Below are positions 46,701 through 59,071 of a stretch of 64,000 nt of DNA, one piece after another. The notes below the pieces were generated by a model. It had not been told where the DNA came from. It made no database searches and was given only the letters and a program-made list of their open reading frames with translations. A program made the translations under genes and the position numbers. This stretch comes from Cubamyces lactineus (lineage: Eukaryota > Basidiomycota > Agaricomycetes > Polyporales > Polyporaceae): the NCBI GenBank assembly GCA_022376465.1, contig JACDTU010000008.1, positions 1,054,001 to 1,118,000 of the forward strand. The letters are read 5' to 3'. Positions within the stretch are counted from its first letter, which is position 1, and every line of letters begins with the position of its first letter.

Positions 46701-48149
46701 TGGTATCCCTGGCGTGAGCTTGCAGGATCGCGAGGCATTGCGCGAACGATGGCGCTCAAAGAGGAGCCCGGCAATGAATGGTGACAAGGATCGGCCGATC
46801 AGAGAAGTCCAAGCATTGCGCTACCGCCTCAAGCCGGACGCCATGGTTCCGATGCTTATTAAGGTCAGTGCCAGCGATTGGCGGGAGCATGGGTGGCTGC
46901 TGAGAGTGGGAAATGTTAGGCTTTCCACACCGTCGTCGATGATATAGCTGGAGAGTTGCCCAGGCGTTTTGCGGCAGAGTTGCAGGGTAAATGGCGCGCG
47001 AGCGCTGATGAAGTAAGTCCAATCCTAAATGGCGAAAACCTTTGTCTGCGATACTGAACTTACGACAGGCATCATCGGAACTTGTCGAGGCGTCCAAGAA
47101 GTTTGTCACCTCCAGAAAGCTCCATCACCAGACGTACGCTGCAAGTAAGTGAAGGATGCACCCAAGCAGTGTGGTCCGGGGAATGCAAGCTGATCCGTTT
47201 CGCCAGCTCTCCGACGCGAAGGCGTTTTCCGCTACGATCTCAACGCAGAGCTCGCGCTCCCCTTCACCAAGCGCATCGCCCACCTGTACGTCAATATGTT
47301 CCGAGGCAGCACCCTGAAGACCCTCGAAACAGCCGTCCTGCGCGTGATCGAATCCATGCTCAGCGCGGTCGTCGACTCCGTCCCGCCGTACCTGCGGTCC
47401 CGCGCGACGCAGCTGGCGAAGGCCACGGTGGACAAGATCCGGCAGCGGACGAGGGTGCTACATAGGTCCGTGCGCTGCGGCCTCGAGAGCGTCCAGCAGT
47501 CCAGCAGCGGCTTTCTAGGCCCGTTCGTGCAGGCACAGCTGCTGGACGGCTACCGGCAGGCGACCGAGGTCAGACGAGGCAAGGGGAGATTCATCCGGCA
47601 GCAGGTACGTTCCGTCCATACTGTCATACTGTCCCGGCGGCTGCGGCGCACAATGGCTCACCTTACGGCTCTGGCGCGAAAGGATACGTTCAACGCCTAC
47701 CTCGAGACGAAGAAGGCGACTCTCTTCAGCAACGCGGCGACGGCCATGATGACGCAAGTCGGCGAGGCGTCGAAGGCGGCCAGCGACGCGCTGGACGTGG
47801 CCCTCGAAGAGATCGCTAGCAAGGTACGTTGCGCCAAGTCCTGATGAGCACCCTGCCCGGCCCACTTCTCCTCACTTCACTTCACTTCTCCCGCACCGTC
47901 GTGCAGGTCGAGGTGCAGATCTCCATCCTGTGGGAGGGCTGCCACCTCGCGGGCGACGAGGACATCAAGACGCGCGTCACGACGAAGACGCTCCTCACGG
48001 ACACCATCGCCGAGGTCGACCGCTGGCTCGCGGCGAAGGCGCGCCGGGACGAATCCCAGCTCCAAGTTTCCGCTCGTGTGGAGGCGCAGGCGATTGCTGG
48101 GCCGTCCTCAGCCTCGTCCTTGTCGGCTGCTGGGCAGGCTGCAGGTTGA
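43743..48149 (+). CDS. Dynamin-like nuclear GTPase (SLIP-GC-type), intact copy 2
   Basis: Fifteen or more exons. N-terminal acidic leader (MTNESLPTVVTVKVEYEEV), helix KALELADSIWAQIHTLP, then G1 ATGAGKSSLINAVLG, G2 region HILPTSGMSACTAFVTEI, G3 DVPGIGDSNPARN, and G4 TKCD (AITFIATKCDDISC). A basic PSKKRKL segment after a coiled stretch looks like a nuclear signal. The C-terminal half is helical: ALREWIQAMTLSSREKTAAEV, DGIPGVSLQDREAL, VDDIAGELPRRF, TKRIAHLYVNMF, YLRSRATQLAKATVDKI and QISILWEGCH, then a Ser/Ala-rich tail, stop 48147-48149. The GTPase motifs, DxPG and TKxD forms and helical stalk fit dynamin-superfamily or SLIP-GC-like proteins. Its role in fungi is unknown; the animal relative acts in B-cell nuclei. 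Confidence 0.8.
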
Positions 48150-49421
48150 GTACCGGTAGTGCGATCGGGCGTCGGTCGCCTCGGAACTCAAGACTCAAGA
48201 CTCAAGACTCTAGATGCAAGACGCTACCGCTACCTGCGCTCACTTCTCATCCCCCGCTCGTTCCCCGGACTCGGGGCGTAATACCCGATTGCATGTATGA
48301 ATAGGCCCCCTCCTCCCCTCCCCGTTCGCCTGCTATGTCCTCGGAATCTCCTTCTCCCCCTTCTCCCCCCTCTTGTACCTGATACGGTGTGTTTTGTTTG
48401 TACGATAGCCGCCGCCGTAGAAATGAGGACTCGGAGCCCGGTGGCATGATCGCTGCTGATGCACCGTATGCACGCTCGGGCTCTGTACTCGTCTCGGCGT
48501 CCTACCGGTACCCCTTCCTTTGTCTCCTCAATACCAATATCCGGCTTCTTGGGATTATCTACGTGGTTTGCTTTACGTATCGTGCTTCTCGCTTGCTTTG
48601 TCCCTGGTCGTATGGAGAGGATGTGTGTATATTGAATTCATGGGTACAAATCGCTCGTATGGGTTGCGATGTTCACACTTTGCACTCGCCGCCGGGTACT
48701 TGTCTTGTCCGTTATCTCAATGACTCCAGCATCTATTATGCGGTTTGAGTGTCATGGGTGAGGGTGAACGAGAACCGCATTGGTGATTAGGCACACTCTC
48801 AATCACACGCTATCTGTTCGTACGATAATGATATTGCATTGGGATGAGGAACTACTCGTCCGCGACGTTTGTACCAGTACAAAACGGCTGGGAGGATTGG
48901 GGAGAAACCCGAGAGCAAAGCAAGCAGACGTGTCAGTGATGAGCGTGAGAGCGGTCGTGAGCGGCGTGAGTACATAGTAGAATAGACAACAGGGTAGGAT
49001 GGAAGGGAAGGTATCGTACACGGTACTGATACAGTCGAGACGCTGTCACGCTGGTAGTAGTACGGAGGCGGCGAGCAACGAGAAGGGGTGGGGGCTACAG
49101 TATCGCAGAGCAAATGGTCGCAGAAGAAGAGGAGATAAGGATAGTCCGGAGGGTGGCATTCCGAGCATTGCGGCCCGCACCAAAAGGGAGATTGCGAATA
49201 CAAAGGAGGGTGATGCGGCGCATCGCACCCGCCCAGCGCGCCTTTCTGGCCATCACGACGGAGAGAGCAGGGCGTGGTTGGGATCGCAGGTCCATAGCTT
49301 AAAGTAGGTAGGAGGCGCGCGCCTGGGGCGATTAGCACCGTGATTAGGTTCCGTCGAGATTGCAGGCGGGGCCGACGATGACGTTACGCGTAGGAGGTAC
49401 GCGGGAATGCGTCAGACGCGC
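48150..49421. other. Intergenic region between convergent genes
   Basis: About 1.27 kb between the end of GTPase copy 2 and the end of the Tyr/His-rich gene. A run of repeated AAGACTCAAGACTC words occurs at 48190-48211, and C/T-rich tracts at 48305-48380. No coding potential recognised; it is long enough to hold two 3' UTRs or a small non-coding RNA. Confidence 0.4.
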
Positions 49422-50150
49422 TCAAACGCGGTAGATGGGACGTCCGCGCCAGTCGACGGTGCGTCCGGTACGAGCATCGGCGTAGTCACGATGTTGGACG
49501 CGCGAAGACGAGGAGTGGTGGCCGAGTCCGAACAAGCGACGTATGCGCTCGCTCAAAGGCTCGCCGACGGGGCGGTCGCGGTGGAGGCTTTGGCCGTGGT
49601 GCGGGGGAGACTGCCGGGGACGGCTAGAGTTCTGGGTAGTAGAAAGCTTGGTTAGACCCAGTCTCTGGGAGATTGTGGTGGAGATACTAACCCTATGGTG
49701 CGAGCGGCCAGCATCGGCTATCTGCACTGATTGCCTAGGGACGGACTGGGAACGGTGGTGGCGAGTGTGCGAGGACGAACGGCGTTGTCCCGAGTGGTGG
49801 CCGTGGTGGGACGAAGACGGACTGTGGCGCGAAGAGTCATGATGGCGCGAGGGTTCCGAAGAGGGGTAGTAGACACCGCCGGAGCCGGTACGGGCGTGGC
49901 CTTGGTGGCGAGCACGGCGGTTGGGGTCGTACTGATAGTCCGGGGTGAGGTACTGAGGGGAGCTGTAGTACGCGCCGCTAGCCTGCTGAGGATAGGCGGT
50001 CGAGTAGTGCTGAGGAGAACCGGAGTAGTGAGACTGGGCCGAGTGGGTGTAGACTATCTGCTGGGGCATTGTCTGGTGGGACTGGGAGTATGCCCGGGGG
50101 CGCTGATAGACGTGAGCGTGTTGGTTGGGCTGGAGGTAGTAGGTAGGCAT
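49422..50150 (-). CDS. Tyr/His/Ser-rich low-complexity protein with conserved C-terminus
   Basis: A single open frame of 242 codons, probably with one intron (49632-49691, 60 bases, GTTAGT..CCCAG with a CTAAC branch site) that keeps frame and has no stop. N-terminus MPTYYLQPNQHAHVYQ, then Gln/Ser/Tyr-rich prion-like composition (QSHYSGSPQHYSTAYPQQ, YYSSPQYLTPDYQY). A His/Ser-rich centre (SSSHHGHHSGQRRSSSHTR) leads to an ordered C-terminus, EPLSERIRRLFGLGHH and GRTVDWRGRPIYRV. The last block looks like a conserved motif. No known domain. Composition suggests condensate-prone or RNA-binding behaviour, which is inference. Confidence 0.6.
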   Translation of the reverse strand: MPTYYLQPNQHAHVYQRPRAYSQSHQTMPQQIVYTHSAQSHYSGSPQHYSTAYPQQASGAYYSSPQYLTPDYQYDPNRRARHQGHARTGSGGVYYPSSEPSRHHDSSRHSPSSSHHGHHSGQRRSSSHTRHHRSQSVPRQSVQIADAGRSHHRVSISTTISQRLGLTKLSTTQNSSRPRQSPPHHGQSLHRDRPVGEPLSERIRRLFGLGHHSSSSRVQHRDYADARTGRTVDWRGRPIYRV

Positions 50151-53100
50151 GCTGATCGCTGTTGCTGTGAGATTGCTGGAGGAAGAGGGGGCGGGAGCGG
50201 GGACGAGTGGGGAGGGAGGAGGAGGAGGGCCATTATATATGTTGTGGAGGAGAGAGTGGCGATTCAGACTTTTACTTTTTGGCGGAGAGAGGGAGATGTG
50301 AAGGGACGTGTGATTACCAAAGGGGCATCGTCATCCCTTTGTGAGGGGATCTCAGATCCTGCTACAGATCTCCCCTGGCGGATCTCATCCTCTGCCCGGG
50401 CGTCTTCCGCCTCCGAGGCACAGGCTGTCCTCCGTCGCGCACAGCTCCCGCTCTCGACATATGTTTTCTCGCCCAGGGTCGTACTGCCATCCTACGACAA
50501 CTCCAATTCCTGTGCGCATTTAGCAGTTCACCCAATTCTGCGCGCGTGTGGCCCGCTTTCGGGTTATCGGACCCGCAGCGCCCTTACAGTACTCGTTTCA
50601 CGTCGCGCCCTTGTCGAATCGCCGTGCGTGGCCAAACAATTGCACGCCGTTTACCGTGGCCAGCAATTGCATTCTTCACCCGCCTGCTGCGCGTCCGCTC
50701 AACCTGCGGAGACTGTCACCCATGCGCCCGCCACGCCTCGTGCATATCGACCGTATCACATCCACAGTGGCCAATATTCAACAAACTCTGTCCCTCTGCT
50801 CCGAGGTCCTCCCGCTCTAGCTTGTTCCGTCCATCCCGTCCCGTCCCCCCGTCTCGTTCTCACCAGCTCACGCTTCCCTCCAACACCCACAACGTCCCCA
50901 CCATCTTCGTCCGACATGCGTTTGCCTGCAGGCACGTCGACCACCCTTCCCCGACTTCGGCGCCCCATCCAGTCTCCAGCCTACGCTCCACCTACCGTAC
51001 CTTCCGAGCCCGGCATCCCACTGTACAGCGCAAGGCGGCGACTCGGTCGCCGCTACCACAGGTCCAAGGCGCTCCTCCGCAGTGCATCCTCTTCAATCTT
51101 CCTCCCTTCGTCCCTCGTTAGACACAAGAATGGCCCGAACGGTGGCTTTTATCCGCTCGTCTGGGGCTGCCCCCACGCGGCTAGGTGGCACTTCGAGTCT
51201 CGAGAGGAGTCGGCATCTATTCGCGACCGTCTCTTTCCCAAGCACTTTGCTAAGCTTGGTCCTCGAGTGCTCTATCTGTTCCCTCTGCATCTTCAGCCAC
51301 ACCGTCTTGACTGTTCGCGAACTCTGTCTCCGCCGTCGGAACTCTGTTCCCCGCGGGCCGCGATCAGCGTCGCGCAGAAAGTCGCGGATCGGCGCCTCGT
51401 GGTATCTGCGTGTCTCTCTCTCCCTCGCCGGTCTTCAGAGCGCTTTGTCTCCGTCCTAGAAACGCAAAACATACGGCCGTTGCTGCCACTCTTGTCTTCA
51501 CCCCAACATCACCAGCGTCGTGTCGCGAAAACGTGGCCTCTGTGGGTCCACGCGTCACAGTCTCGTATCTGAGGCTGGAACGTCGGCTCTCGGCCTTTGT
51601 GCCAGTGCACCCCCATCTCTCGCCACCCAATGTGATATGACCCCCAAAGCTCCTTTGGTCGTTCGTGCGCACGCCGCAGCCCCGAGGAAGGCGGGAGGGT
51701 GTTGCGTACGTACAAACGACCTACATATTGCTCCCTTGGACACACGGCGCCACTCCAGATGCACCTGCGCGCGCGCGCGCGAAGCCGGCTTCGAATGCGA
51801 TAGGCATCACGCCTCCCCTGCCTAGGGCTCAATATAGCGATGTGGCTAAATGGCCAGAGATTGCGTTTTGCGCCCCAGGCCACGTTGCACCTCAGAAGCT
51901 TGTTTTGCGCGCCTTCGCTCAATGGAGGGCCGTTTCCGGCGGTGAGGATCGCTGCTCTCTGGGCCTGTCCTGAACGCTAAGTTGTTTCTGCAGCCTGTAA
52001 AGTTGGCGCGCGGTGCTCAACCACCGATGGGAAGCTTGCGCCGTGGGTGTGTATCTGGCGGCGCGTGAGATACCGAGCTACAAGTGCGGACCCGTACGTC
52101 TTTCTCGAACACAAGTCAAACTGATAGCGCAGAGCAGAACGCTCGGTGCTGACGCTCGCCGTGCGCCTGATATTAAACTCAGAGCTATCTATCACACTGG
52201 TAGTGTGTCAAATCATGCAGGGTCGCGAGCGTATCATCATCCTCAGGCCGACATCACAGGAAGCCTCGGGCGTCGGTCCCCCTGGTTCGCTGCGGGCTCC
52301 TTCGTCCCGCCACCGGTCCGCTTACACTCAAAGCAGAAGGCGCAACTTCCAGCAAGGGCCACGGCTGCGTACCCGTATATCCCGTTGTGGTTCGTACGAA
52401 CATGACGGTGGCAACCCCGCGCAGACGTGAACGTGGCGCCTGTCTCTTGCGCTGACGCACAAACGCCGCTTGCGTCGTGTCGGGGTGCGCACTCTAATCC
52501 GTCGACCTACAAGCAAGCGCCGCGCACACCCGGATATCCCAGTCACTCGCACTACCCTCAACGCACTCGAGCTCGAGGCCGCTGGCGCGCAGGTCGCCAC
52601 CGCACTCTCACCCGCCCGCCACTGCATCCCCAAGCTCCCCTCTTCCCTGCCTTCGCCCGTTGACCCGCGCCGCAATCAACGCGGTCCAATACCTCATACC
52701 CCGCACTCGATCACGCCCACCCCCCACGCAAGAAGCCGTTCATAATCCTCCTACGGAAGGGATGGGTTCTGTGGGCGCGTACCACCGCCTTCGATCGTCC
52801 GTGCACGCATGGATCCTCGTTTACTCGTACGAAGCTGGAAGAAGCAGCAGAAGCCTGTGTGGGGGTGGTCGCGGGGGCGGCACGTGGGCCGTGGCCAGCG
52901 CTGGGGTACCGGTAAGCTAAGCCTGAGTGCGATCATGAGCATTGATATTGAACACTCGCAGTGGCCGCAGTGCTGCCGTGCAAATTTCGCTCGGGCACTT
53001 GACTGTCACTATTGGCCTCGCGAAGCACCGGGATGCTAACGGGTGGAATGGCCGCAGATCAGCGTTACCAACGATGGATTTTGGAACTTGGAAGTTGGCG

Positions 53101-55929
53101 CAGGGCCGTGGACTATGACGCCATGCGGCGGGCCCTATCATGGTGCTTCACTGTACCATTGGCCACACGCGGAGCAGGTCGTGTGCCCTCTTGCTTACGG
53201 GCCCAGTGCTATCGCTCGTCGCGACTCCGTCCCGAGGTCCCGAGCGCCGTGTGGACAAGGTGTAATACCCTGTGGTACCCCCCGCGCACGAAACGTACAT
53301 GCGTATCCCCTCGATGATGTAGCCGTCCGTGGACGTGGGGTTGCTGTGTACGCTGGCGGGATCATCCAGCTCGGAGACGGACACCCCTAGACGCTGCGCG
53401 CGATATCGCAGCCCCTGTATCTCTGCAAACTCGTACGAACAAATTTGCTCCGAAGACCACGAGCTCTTGCACTAGTGCCAACCTGTGCTATGACGCTATC
53501 CGTCCCAAGCTCTCCGCCGGCGCACACATCACGCTCGGCTTCTCTCGATATGAACTCGACCTTCCTGGCCTTCCTGACGCAACAAGTGGCTTCCCTGCCC
53601 TCCAGCCGTCGCCCTCCCCTCGTTCCTCTCACCCATCCGAATCGCGGAGTTACTGGATGGATCCTAGGCTGCTTCTTAGCGTCCGGCGTCTGGCCTACTG
53701 GGAGGAGGAGCCGTTATTGGGAGCCGGGGCAACCCCTCCCGAGTCGAACTCTGTCCCCAGCAGCCCGCTGCCTCGAGGCGACTCTCGAAGCTGCTGTCTA
53801 TGTCTTATCTGTGCGTCCGGCGGCGTTTGCGCGACTTGTCGCCTGGCTGGGGTTCATGTTGTGGTGTCCACTGCGGTGTTAGCTATGTATGTCGCGCGGG
53901 GATCTGTGTCGAAGCTTCAATGGTGCTGCTGGCTTGTCAACTTGGATGATGCTGTGAGTGCTCTTTTCGATTCGAGTGTCGTACACCTCTTCACTGGCTT
54001 TCCTTCGAGCATCTTCCTAGCTTCCACAAAGGAAAGCCATTGAATAATGGAAGTTTTATATCGCCTCTACGTTTCAGGCTCCCTTACTGCGAGTGCACGA
54101 TATCGTTTCGTCGGCCTGCTCAAGTTTGCAACATTTCGGTGGCTGCACAAACGTGTCGTGATTGTCCACGTCGCCCGTACACGTACGCGCACGGTTGTCT
54201 CAACATTGACTCAGATTCTCTCGGATTAGGGGTCTCGAGGGAAACGTGATCTCCGGCGGTTGCGTGGCACTTCAACACAGCAGCGATGCAAGGCCCGAGA
54301 AGCTTCAAGGGGACAGCATAGCGCACGAGCCAGGGTTCGTACTTTGAACGTGCCCCCCCCCTCCCCCCCCCGAGTCTGGATATCTGACTCGAGACGACAG
54401 GCGTGGCAGAATCACATATGCCCTCGAGACAGGGTCCGGCTGGCTTTGTACACCGCCTGGCACGTCAAAGTCAAAACCGCCCGTCGCCACCGGCCATCGC
54501 CTTCGTGTGGCCTTATGTCCATAACGGGGCACACATTGCATCCTACCCTACTGACGCGAGTCATACGGGGACACGGCTAACCCTATACAAGGGCATCGCG
54601 CAGCGGCCCTGCGGACCCGATCTAAGGTGGTGGTGTATCAGACCACAAGCACGGCTGCAGCGAGATCACGTCAATTGCGCGAAGCGGAGCTGTCAGTGTC
54701 GGCGGGCGGTGTGCGATGTGCGGCGACAGCGGTGAGGACCGCCGCCAAGAGTAGGTTGTGGCCAATTCACGAATCCTTGGGAGATCTACCTCAGGGGAGT
54801 TAATGTTCGGGCTGGAGTGCTTGGTCTCGCGATCCGGCGGCACCACCGCCACCGCCACTACTAGTACGCTAGGCTAAGATACAATGCATATCCGGGTGAC
54901 GGTTCGGGTGCGTGTGCATGCTGCATCCGTGACAATGACTATGCGCGTTGTCCTATACCGAGCCGCGACTAACACGAGGGTACGAGATAGCTCGCCGGTG
55001 TATGAGTGCCTGTATCACGCGCAGTGCGTATACGTGCAGGTAGACGATGTGGTCAGCCCTGCGAGGTCTGCGGGCGATAGAGCACCCGGTAGCATTTCAG
55101 AGTCATCCAGCAGCTGGTACGGCAATTAGCCAGTCACCAGGGTGGTGCGCACGGACCTAAGCCAAAGGCCCAGGACGGAGCTCACGATCACCTTCATTCC
55201 ACAGCTCATCGCTCGACACAGCCCTTAGTAGGCTCATGTGTCCTGTCTAGACTAGGCTCGGACGTGGCACACGCTTGGTGCTAGGGGTCTGAGGCTTCGG
55301 GATTGTCGGTCAGCACGGCGGCCCTACATTCATTTGCCAGATCTGATTGACTCAGACTGGGAAGGCTGACATTGAACTCTGCGTAGCGGGTGGACATGTA
55401 ACAGAGAACCACAGCTGCCCTACGCGTCTCGCACCGCTGCCTAAGTTGCCCACCAGCCAAGCACCGAAAGCCACATAGACACCCTGAGTGTCTTGGGCTG
55501 ATCCTGCCTGACACTGACCGCTTCCATGTTCTTCGCCAATCTCGACGTGTTATTTGAGGGTCCGAATCGAGGAGGTTCCGCAGGGAATATGCTCTGCTGT
55601 TGCTGTGGCGCGTGTATCGCCGGTCAAGGGTCGAAGCCTTCTATCTCTCCTGCAGTGTGGACGGGGCCTTGCATTGCGATAGGAACAAGGGGATATGTGG
55701 GTAGGGGGGCAAGAGGGGGGCAAGTACACCGATTTTGGCAGTGTCGGGCGGGATAGATGAATTGGCGTTTGCGGAGAACCGAAGACACTAGTTGTAGCTG
55801 TACCACGGCTTGGACATGGGAAGAACACAACGTCGAGAGGAAGACCGACTCGGATAGATTTGTCGCGATGGGGGCACCGCCCGCGACCGCTGCAGGTTGC
55901 GCTCCCAGGGTGCGCAGCTGCGCCCACAA
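50151..55929. other. Gene-poor 5.8-kb region, no recognised gene
   Basis: Largest blank of the window. C/T-rich near the promoter of the Tyr/His-rich gene, then GC-rich sequence with many ORFs, all of odd composition and none with a family I know. Notable simple sequence: alternating CG run CGCGCGCGCGCGCG around 51768-51781 and a C9-T-C9 tract at 54353-54371. Two ORFs both open MDPRLL (52809 and 53657) but diverge at once; the second has a small Cys cluster (CCLCLIC..CATC). It could be a long promoter, a non-coding RNA locus or decayed genes. Confidence 0.45.
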
Positions 55930-57725
55930 TCACTCCATCTCTGCGAAGTCGCCTTCGTCCAAGTCCGCGGGCTGAGCGCGGGCGCATAAGCGGCGCGAGA
56001 AGGCGTCGTTTAGCACGCGAAGGTGATTGGGAGGGGGCCAGCCGCACATGGACGCGCGAGCGGAGTTGCGAAGGGGGGCACGGAAGCGAGGGTAAGCAAG
56101 GAGACATCTCGTCAATGCGATGCGGCGGTAACTCCGGACAAGTCGGGCGCGACGTACCTCCTTGGGTTCCTCGTCTTCGCCGTACTGCATTACGAAGTCG
56201 ATGTTGCTGAGCACAGTTTCTATCGAGTCCGGATTTGTCAGGTCGAGGGCGAGGAACTTGACAAGTGGGTGATCTTCGATCTGCACCGCAGTCGTCGCAC
56301 ACGAGTGAGCGTCCAGAGGTTAAGGGTCGCATATGTGGATCGCAGTGTCCATGCCGAGAGAAAGCAACAGAAATCCATGATATATGCGGCAGGCGTCAGA
56401 AGGAAGTCGGAGAATAGATCAGGATCGACGACATGAGTGAACAAATACACCAGAGTGGAAAGAGAGAAAAACCGCCGACTCACCAACTGGACAATCGCTT
56501 GGTTGAGCGCGTGGAATTTGGAGTTGCGTTCTGTCTTTTCCTCACGGCTCCCTGGTGCCGAGACGAGCAGCATTGGGTCCGCTTCTAGATACCTGAGAGG
56601 GAATAGTGATAGTCAGCACGGCTGATTCGTCTCGACGCGCCCGGTGGTCAAGGAGAACTAGTCAGAGGGGCGGTGAAGAAATACATAGGGGTTCGTTCGC
56701 CTGTGGTATGTGCGAGACAAGCCATTCCCGTATGACATATGCGATGCAACTCTGCACGAATTGCGCCGAGAGATGGCGCCAAGCCCAAGCCCCTCAAGGA
56801 AAAGGACTGAATGTGGATGTGGCGGTATGCCCGCCAGTTATCTGCGAATATGGACTACCGATGCCGTAGCCGTTCGAAACACCTACCTTGCGATATCCTT
56901 TCTTGTCCGAATACCGTTGCGGCCGCTCCCCTTGTCCTCCACATTACTTGTGACAAGGTCCATTTTCGACATAATGTTGAGCCATGGCACTTCTAGGTTG
57001 ACCATAGCAGACATGGCACTCAGAACACCGCTATAGATCACGAATCGGGGTCATGACAGTCGTTTCAGCAAGGTTCTCAAGGCCTCTTTCGCAAGAAACA
57101 CAGGACCAACCTGAAAAACTTGTACTTGTCTTCCATGAATTGCGACTCTATTAGGTAGACTGCACATGTCCGAATGCCCATCCGTTGCAATTGGCGAACA
57201 AGGGTGGGCAAGAAGGGATGGTGCGTATATAGCTCAATTTGACCTGGTTAGGTGTTCATGATGCCATACATATTGAGTACTTCGTGGTGTTTTTCAGGGG
57301 CTTACCTGGGCAATCAATGATCAGGTAGTCGTCCTCATACGCACCGAGCTCTTCCTCGAGCCAGTCCATATTTTCTAACAGGTACCTAGCGGACAGACCA
57401 TTTGGTAAGTATATCGAACATGCAGTATTTGACTTTCCGACACAGATAAAAGTTAGAGAGAGAGGACAGGCGGACGAACATACTCGAAACAATATACCAG
57501 ACCGCCATTCGGTCCATAGCCAAGGTGCTCCATGACGTCTTCGAGGGAGACCAAGTCCCGGATATCTATTGCGGGCTCGTATTCAAACGCATCCGAGTTC
57601 GCTGCAGGGTCGAGGTTGACAAGGTGACCGGAACGTTTTGAGGTTTGGAGATGGGTAATTAGCCCATTGGAGAAGGTAGATTTGCCTGCTCCGGCAGGAC
57701 CAGTAACAAGCACGGCGTAACGCAT
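55930..57725 (-). CDS. GPN3: GPN-loop GTPase 3
   Basis: Seven or so exons. M1 at 57723-57725: [20 protein letters not shown] with the P-loop at residues 9-17, [14 protein letters not shown], the family-defining GPN loop ([18 protein letters not shown]), [20 protein letters not shown] (G3), [24 protein letters not shown] (G4-like), [12 protein letters not shown] and [15 protein letters not shown]. The C-terminal exon is [12 protein letters not shown] with TGA 55930-55932. GPN3 partners GPN1/Npa3 in assembly and nuclear import of RNA polymerase II. Length near 290 residues fits. Divergent from PYM. Confidence 0.94.
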
Positions 57726-58122
57726 TCCAAGGAAGAGGTCCGGCGAAAGACGTTTCTAAGAGACAATAGTTACGAGTATACTTTGGGGGTCGCCCTCTAT
57801 TGCAGATATAAACCAATGAGTGGGCCCAAGGCAGGTGAGTCTGGGGAATGTGGCTGAGGCAGAAGCTGAAGACCGTACAACACAGGCGCCCATGGACGCT
57901 TGCAAAGATAATCTGGGCGCCTGTTTCGCGGGGCGCGGGCGATCGTTCTTGACCCGTTCCTGCCGCGGCAGCGCATCTTGCACTCTACACTTACCCTCGC
58001 CACCCACTCGCCGCTGTACATCTCGATCTCTGCATATTCCGTGACATCCAAAAGCTTTGTACGCGACTATAGACATACTCGTCCCCGAATAGCTAGCCTG
58101 ACGCTGTAGCAGTCTCTGCACC
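57726..58122. promoter_or_regulatory. Divergent promoter GPN3/PYM
   Basis: 397 bases between the two start codons. No TATA box is obvious on either side and no gene is present. Confidence 0.45.
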
Positions 58123-58822
58123 ATGTCGAAACCCCCCATTATCCCCGAGACCACTGCTGCCGGTATCGCGGTCGATCCTCGTACACTCGAGCGCGTTATC
58201 CCTGAATCTCGCAGACCTGACGGGTCGTACGTCTAGCTATCTCAGCTTTGGTGTATTGCTCGTCTCACGATTCCTTTCTCAACTTACTGCGCTTCCATAA
58301 CGCTCTTCTTTGGGGCCATAATCTGCCGGATGTCATCATCTGCTCTGTGTCGCGCGATCCCATCCGCCCCATAGTGTGCGCAAGCAAATCAAGATTAGGC
58401 CAGGCTTTACCCCACAGGAGGATGTTCGTCGGTTCCGCGGCACGCGCCAGGCGCAGATGGACGCGAACGCGCTGCCCAAGGGGCACATCATTGGTTGGGC
58501 GCCTCCACCCCAGGCCGCGGTGCCACCAGCATCCAAGGCTGGCATGAGCAAGGCACAAAAGAAGAACGAGAAGAGGAAGGAGAAACGGAAGGAGAAGCGC
58601 GAGGAGACCAAGGTCAAAGACAACTGGGATGATGACGATGATGGCGAGGCGGAGGGAGCTAGCTCCCCGGTTGTGTCCACGTCTGCGGGGAAGGCCAAGG
58701 AGGGCGCGCATACACCCGAAAACCCCAACTGGGCCGCTGCATCTGATGCGAAGCAGGACTCAAAGAAGGGAACAGACGCGGAGGACCTCGCGGCCAAGCT
58801 GGACAAGCTGGAGGTGCGATGA
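58123..58822 (+). CDS. PYM1: PYM/WIBG: partner of Mago-Y14, exon-junction-complex disassembly factor
   Basis: Two exons. N-terminal Mago/Y14-binding domain: AVDPRTLERVIPESRRPDGS, then an intron, VRKQIKIRPGFTPQEDVRRFR. The middle is Lys/Glu-rich, MSKAQKKNEKRKEKRKEKRE. An acidic WDDDDDGEAEG segment and C-terminal helix DAEDLAAKLDKLEVR end at TGA 58820-58822. The PYM protein removes exon-junction complexes from mRNA during translation, in the cytoplasm. Its presence fits this heavily intron-bearing genome. Length near 190 residues is usual. Confidence 0.93.
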
Positions 58823-59071
58823 ATAATATGGAACACTACGCTCGACGTTCTATGTTCTTTAGTGGGTATGTAGATGGGTTAGGATATGATTACGGCAATG
58901 TAACGGTAGTTTCATGTGTCTGCAGCACGAACAATCTATTGTAAGGCGTGGGAAGTGAGGCCGTAAGTCCTCACAGCAGATGTTTGTTCACCAAGAATCC
59001 GCTAGAGTGTATTCAACTCTGGAGAGTCCAGGACACGCACACCTCGGCCGGCGAGGGACCATGGTGAAGCT

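Noticed and set aside
49731..51572. A 613-codon open frame on the + strand
   Set aside because: Its first 420 bases are antisense to the Tyr/His-rich gene and give Arg/Val/Gly-rich shadow composition. The rest has no domain or start context, and the frame's length is explained by GC-rich, stop-poor DNA.
53657..54043. 128-codon frame with a CCLCLIC..CATC cysteine group
   Set aside because: Cysteines are not spaced as a known zinc finger, no flanking exon fits, and the region has no other coding support.
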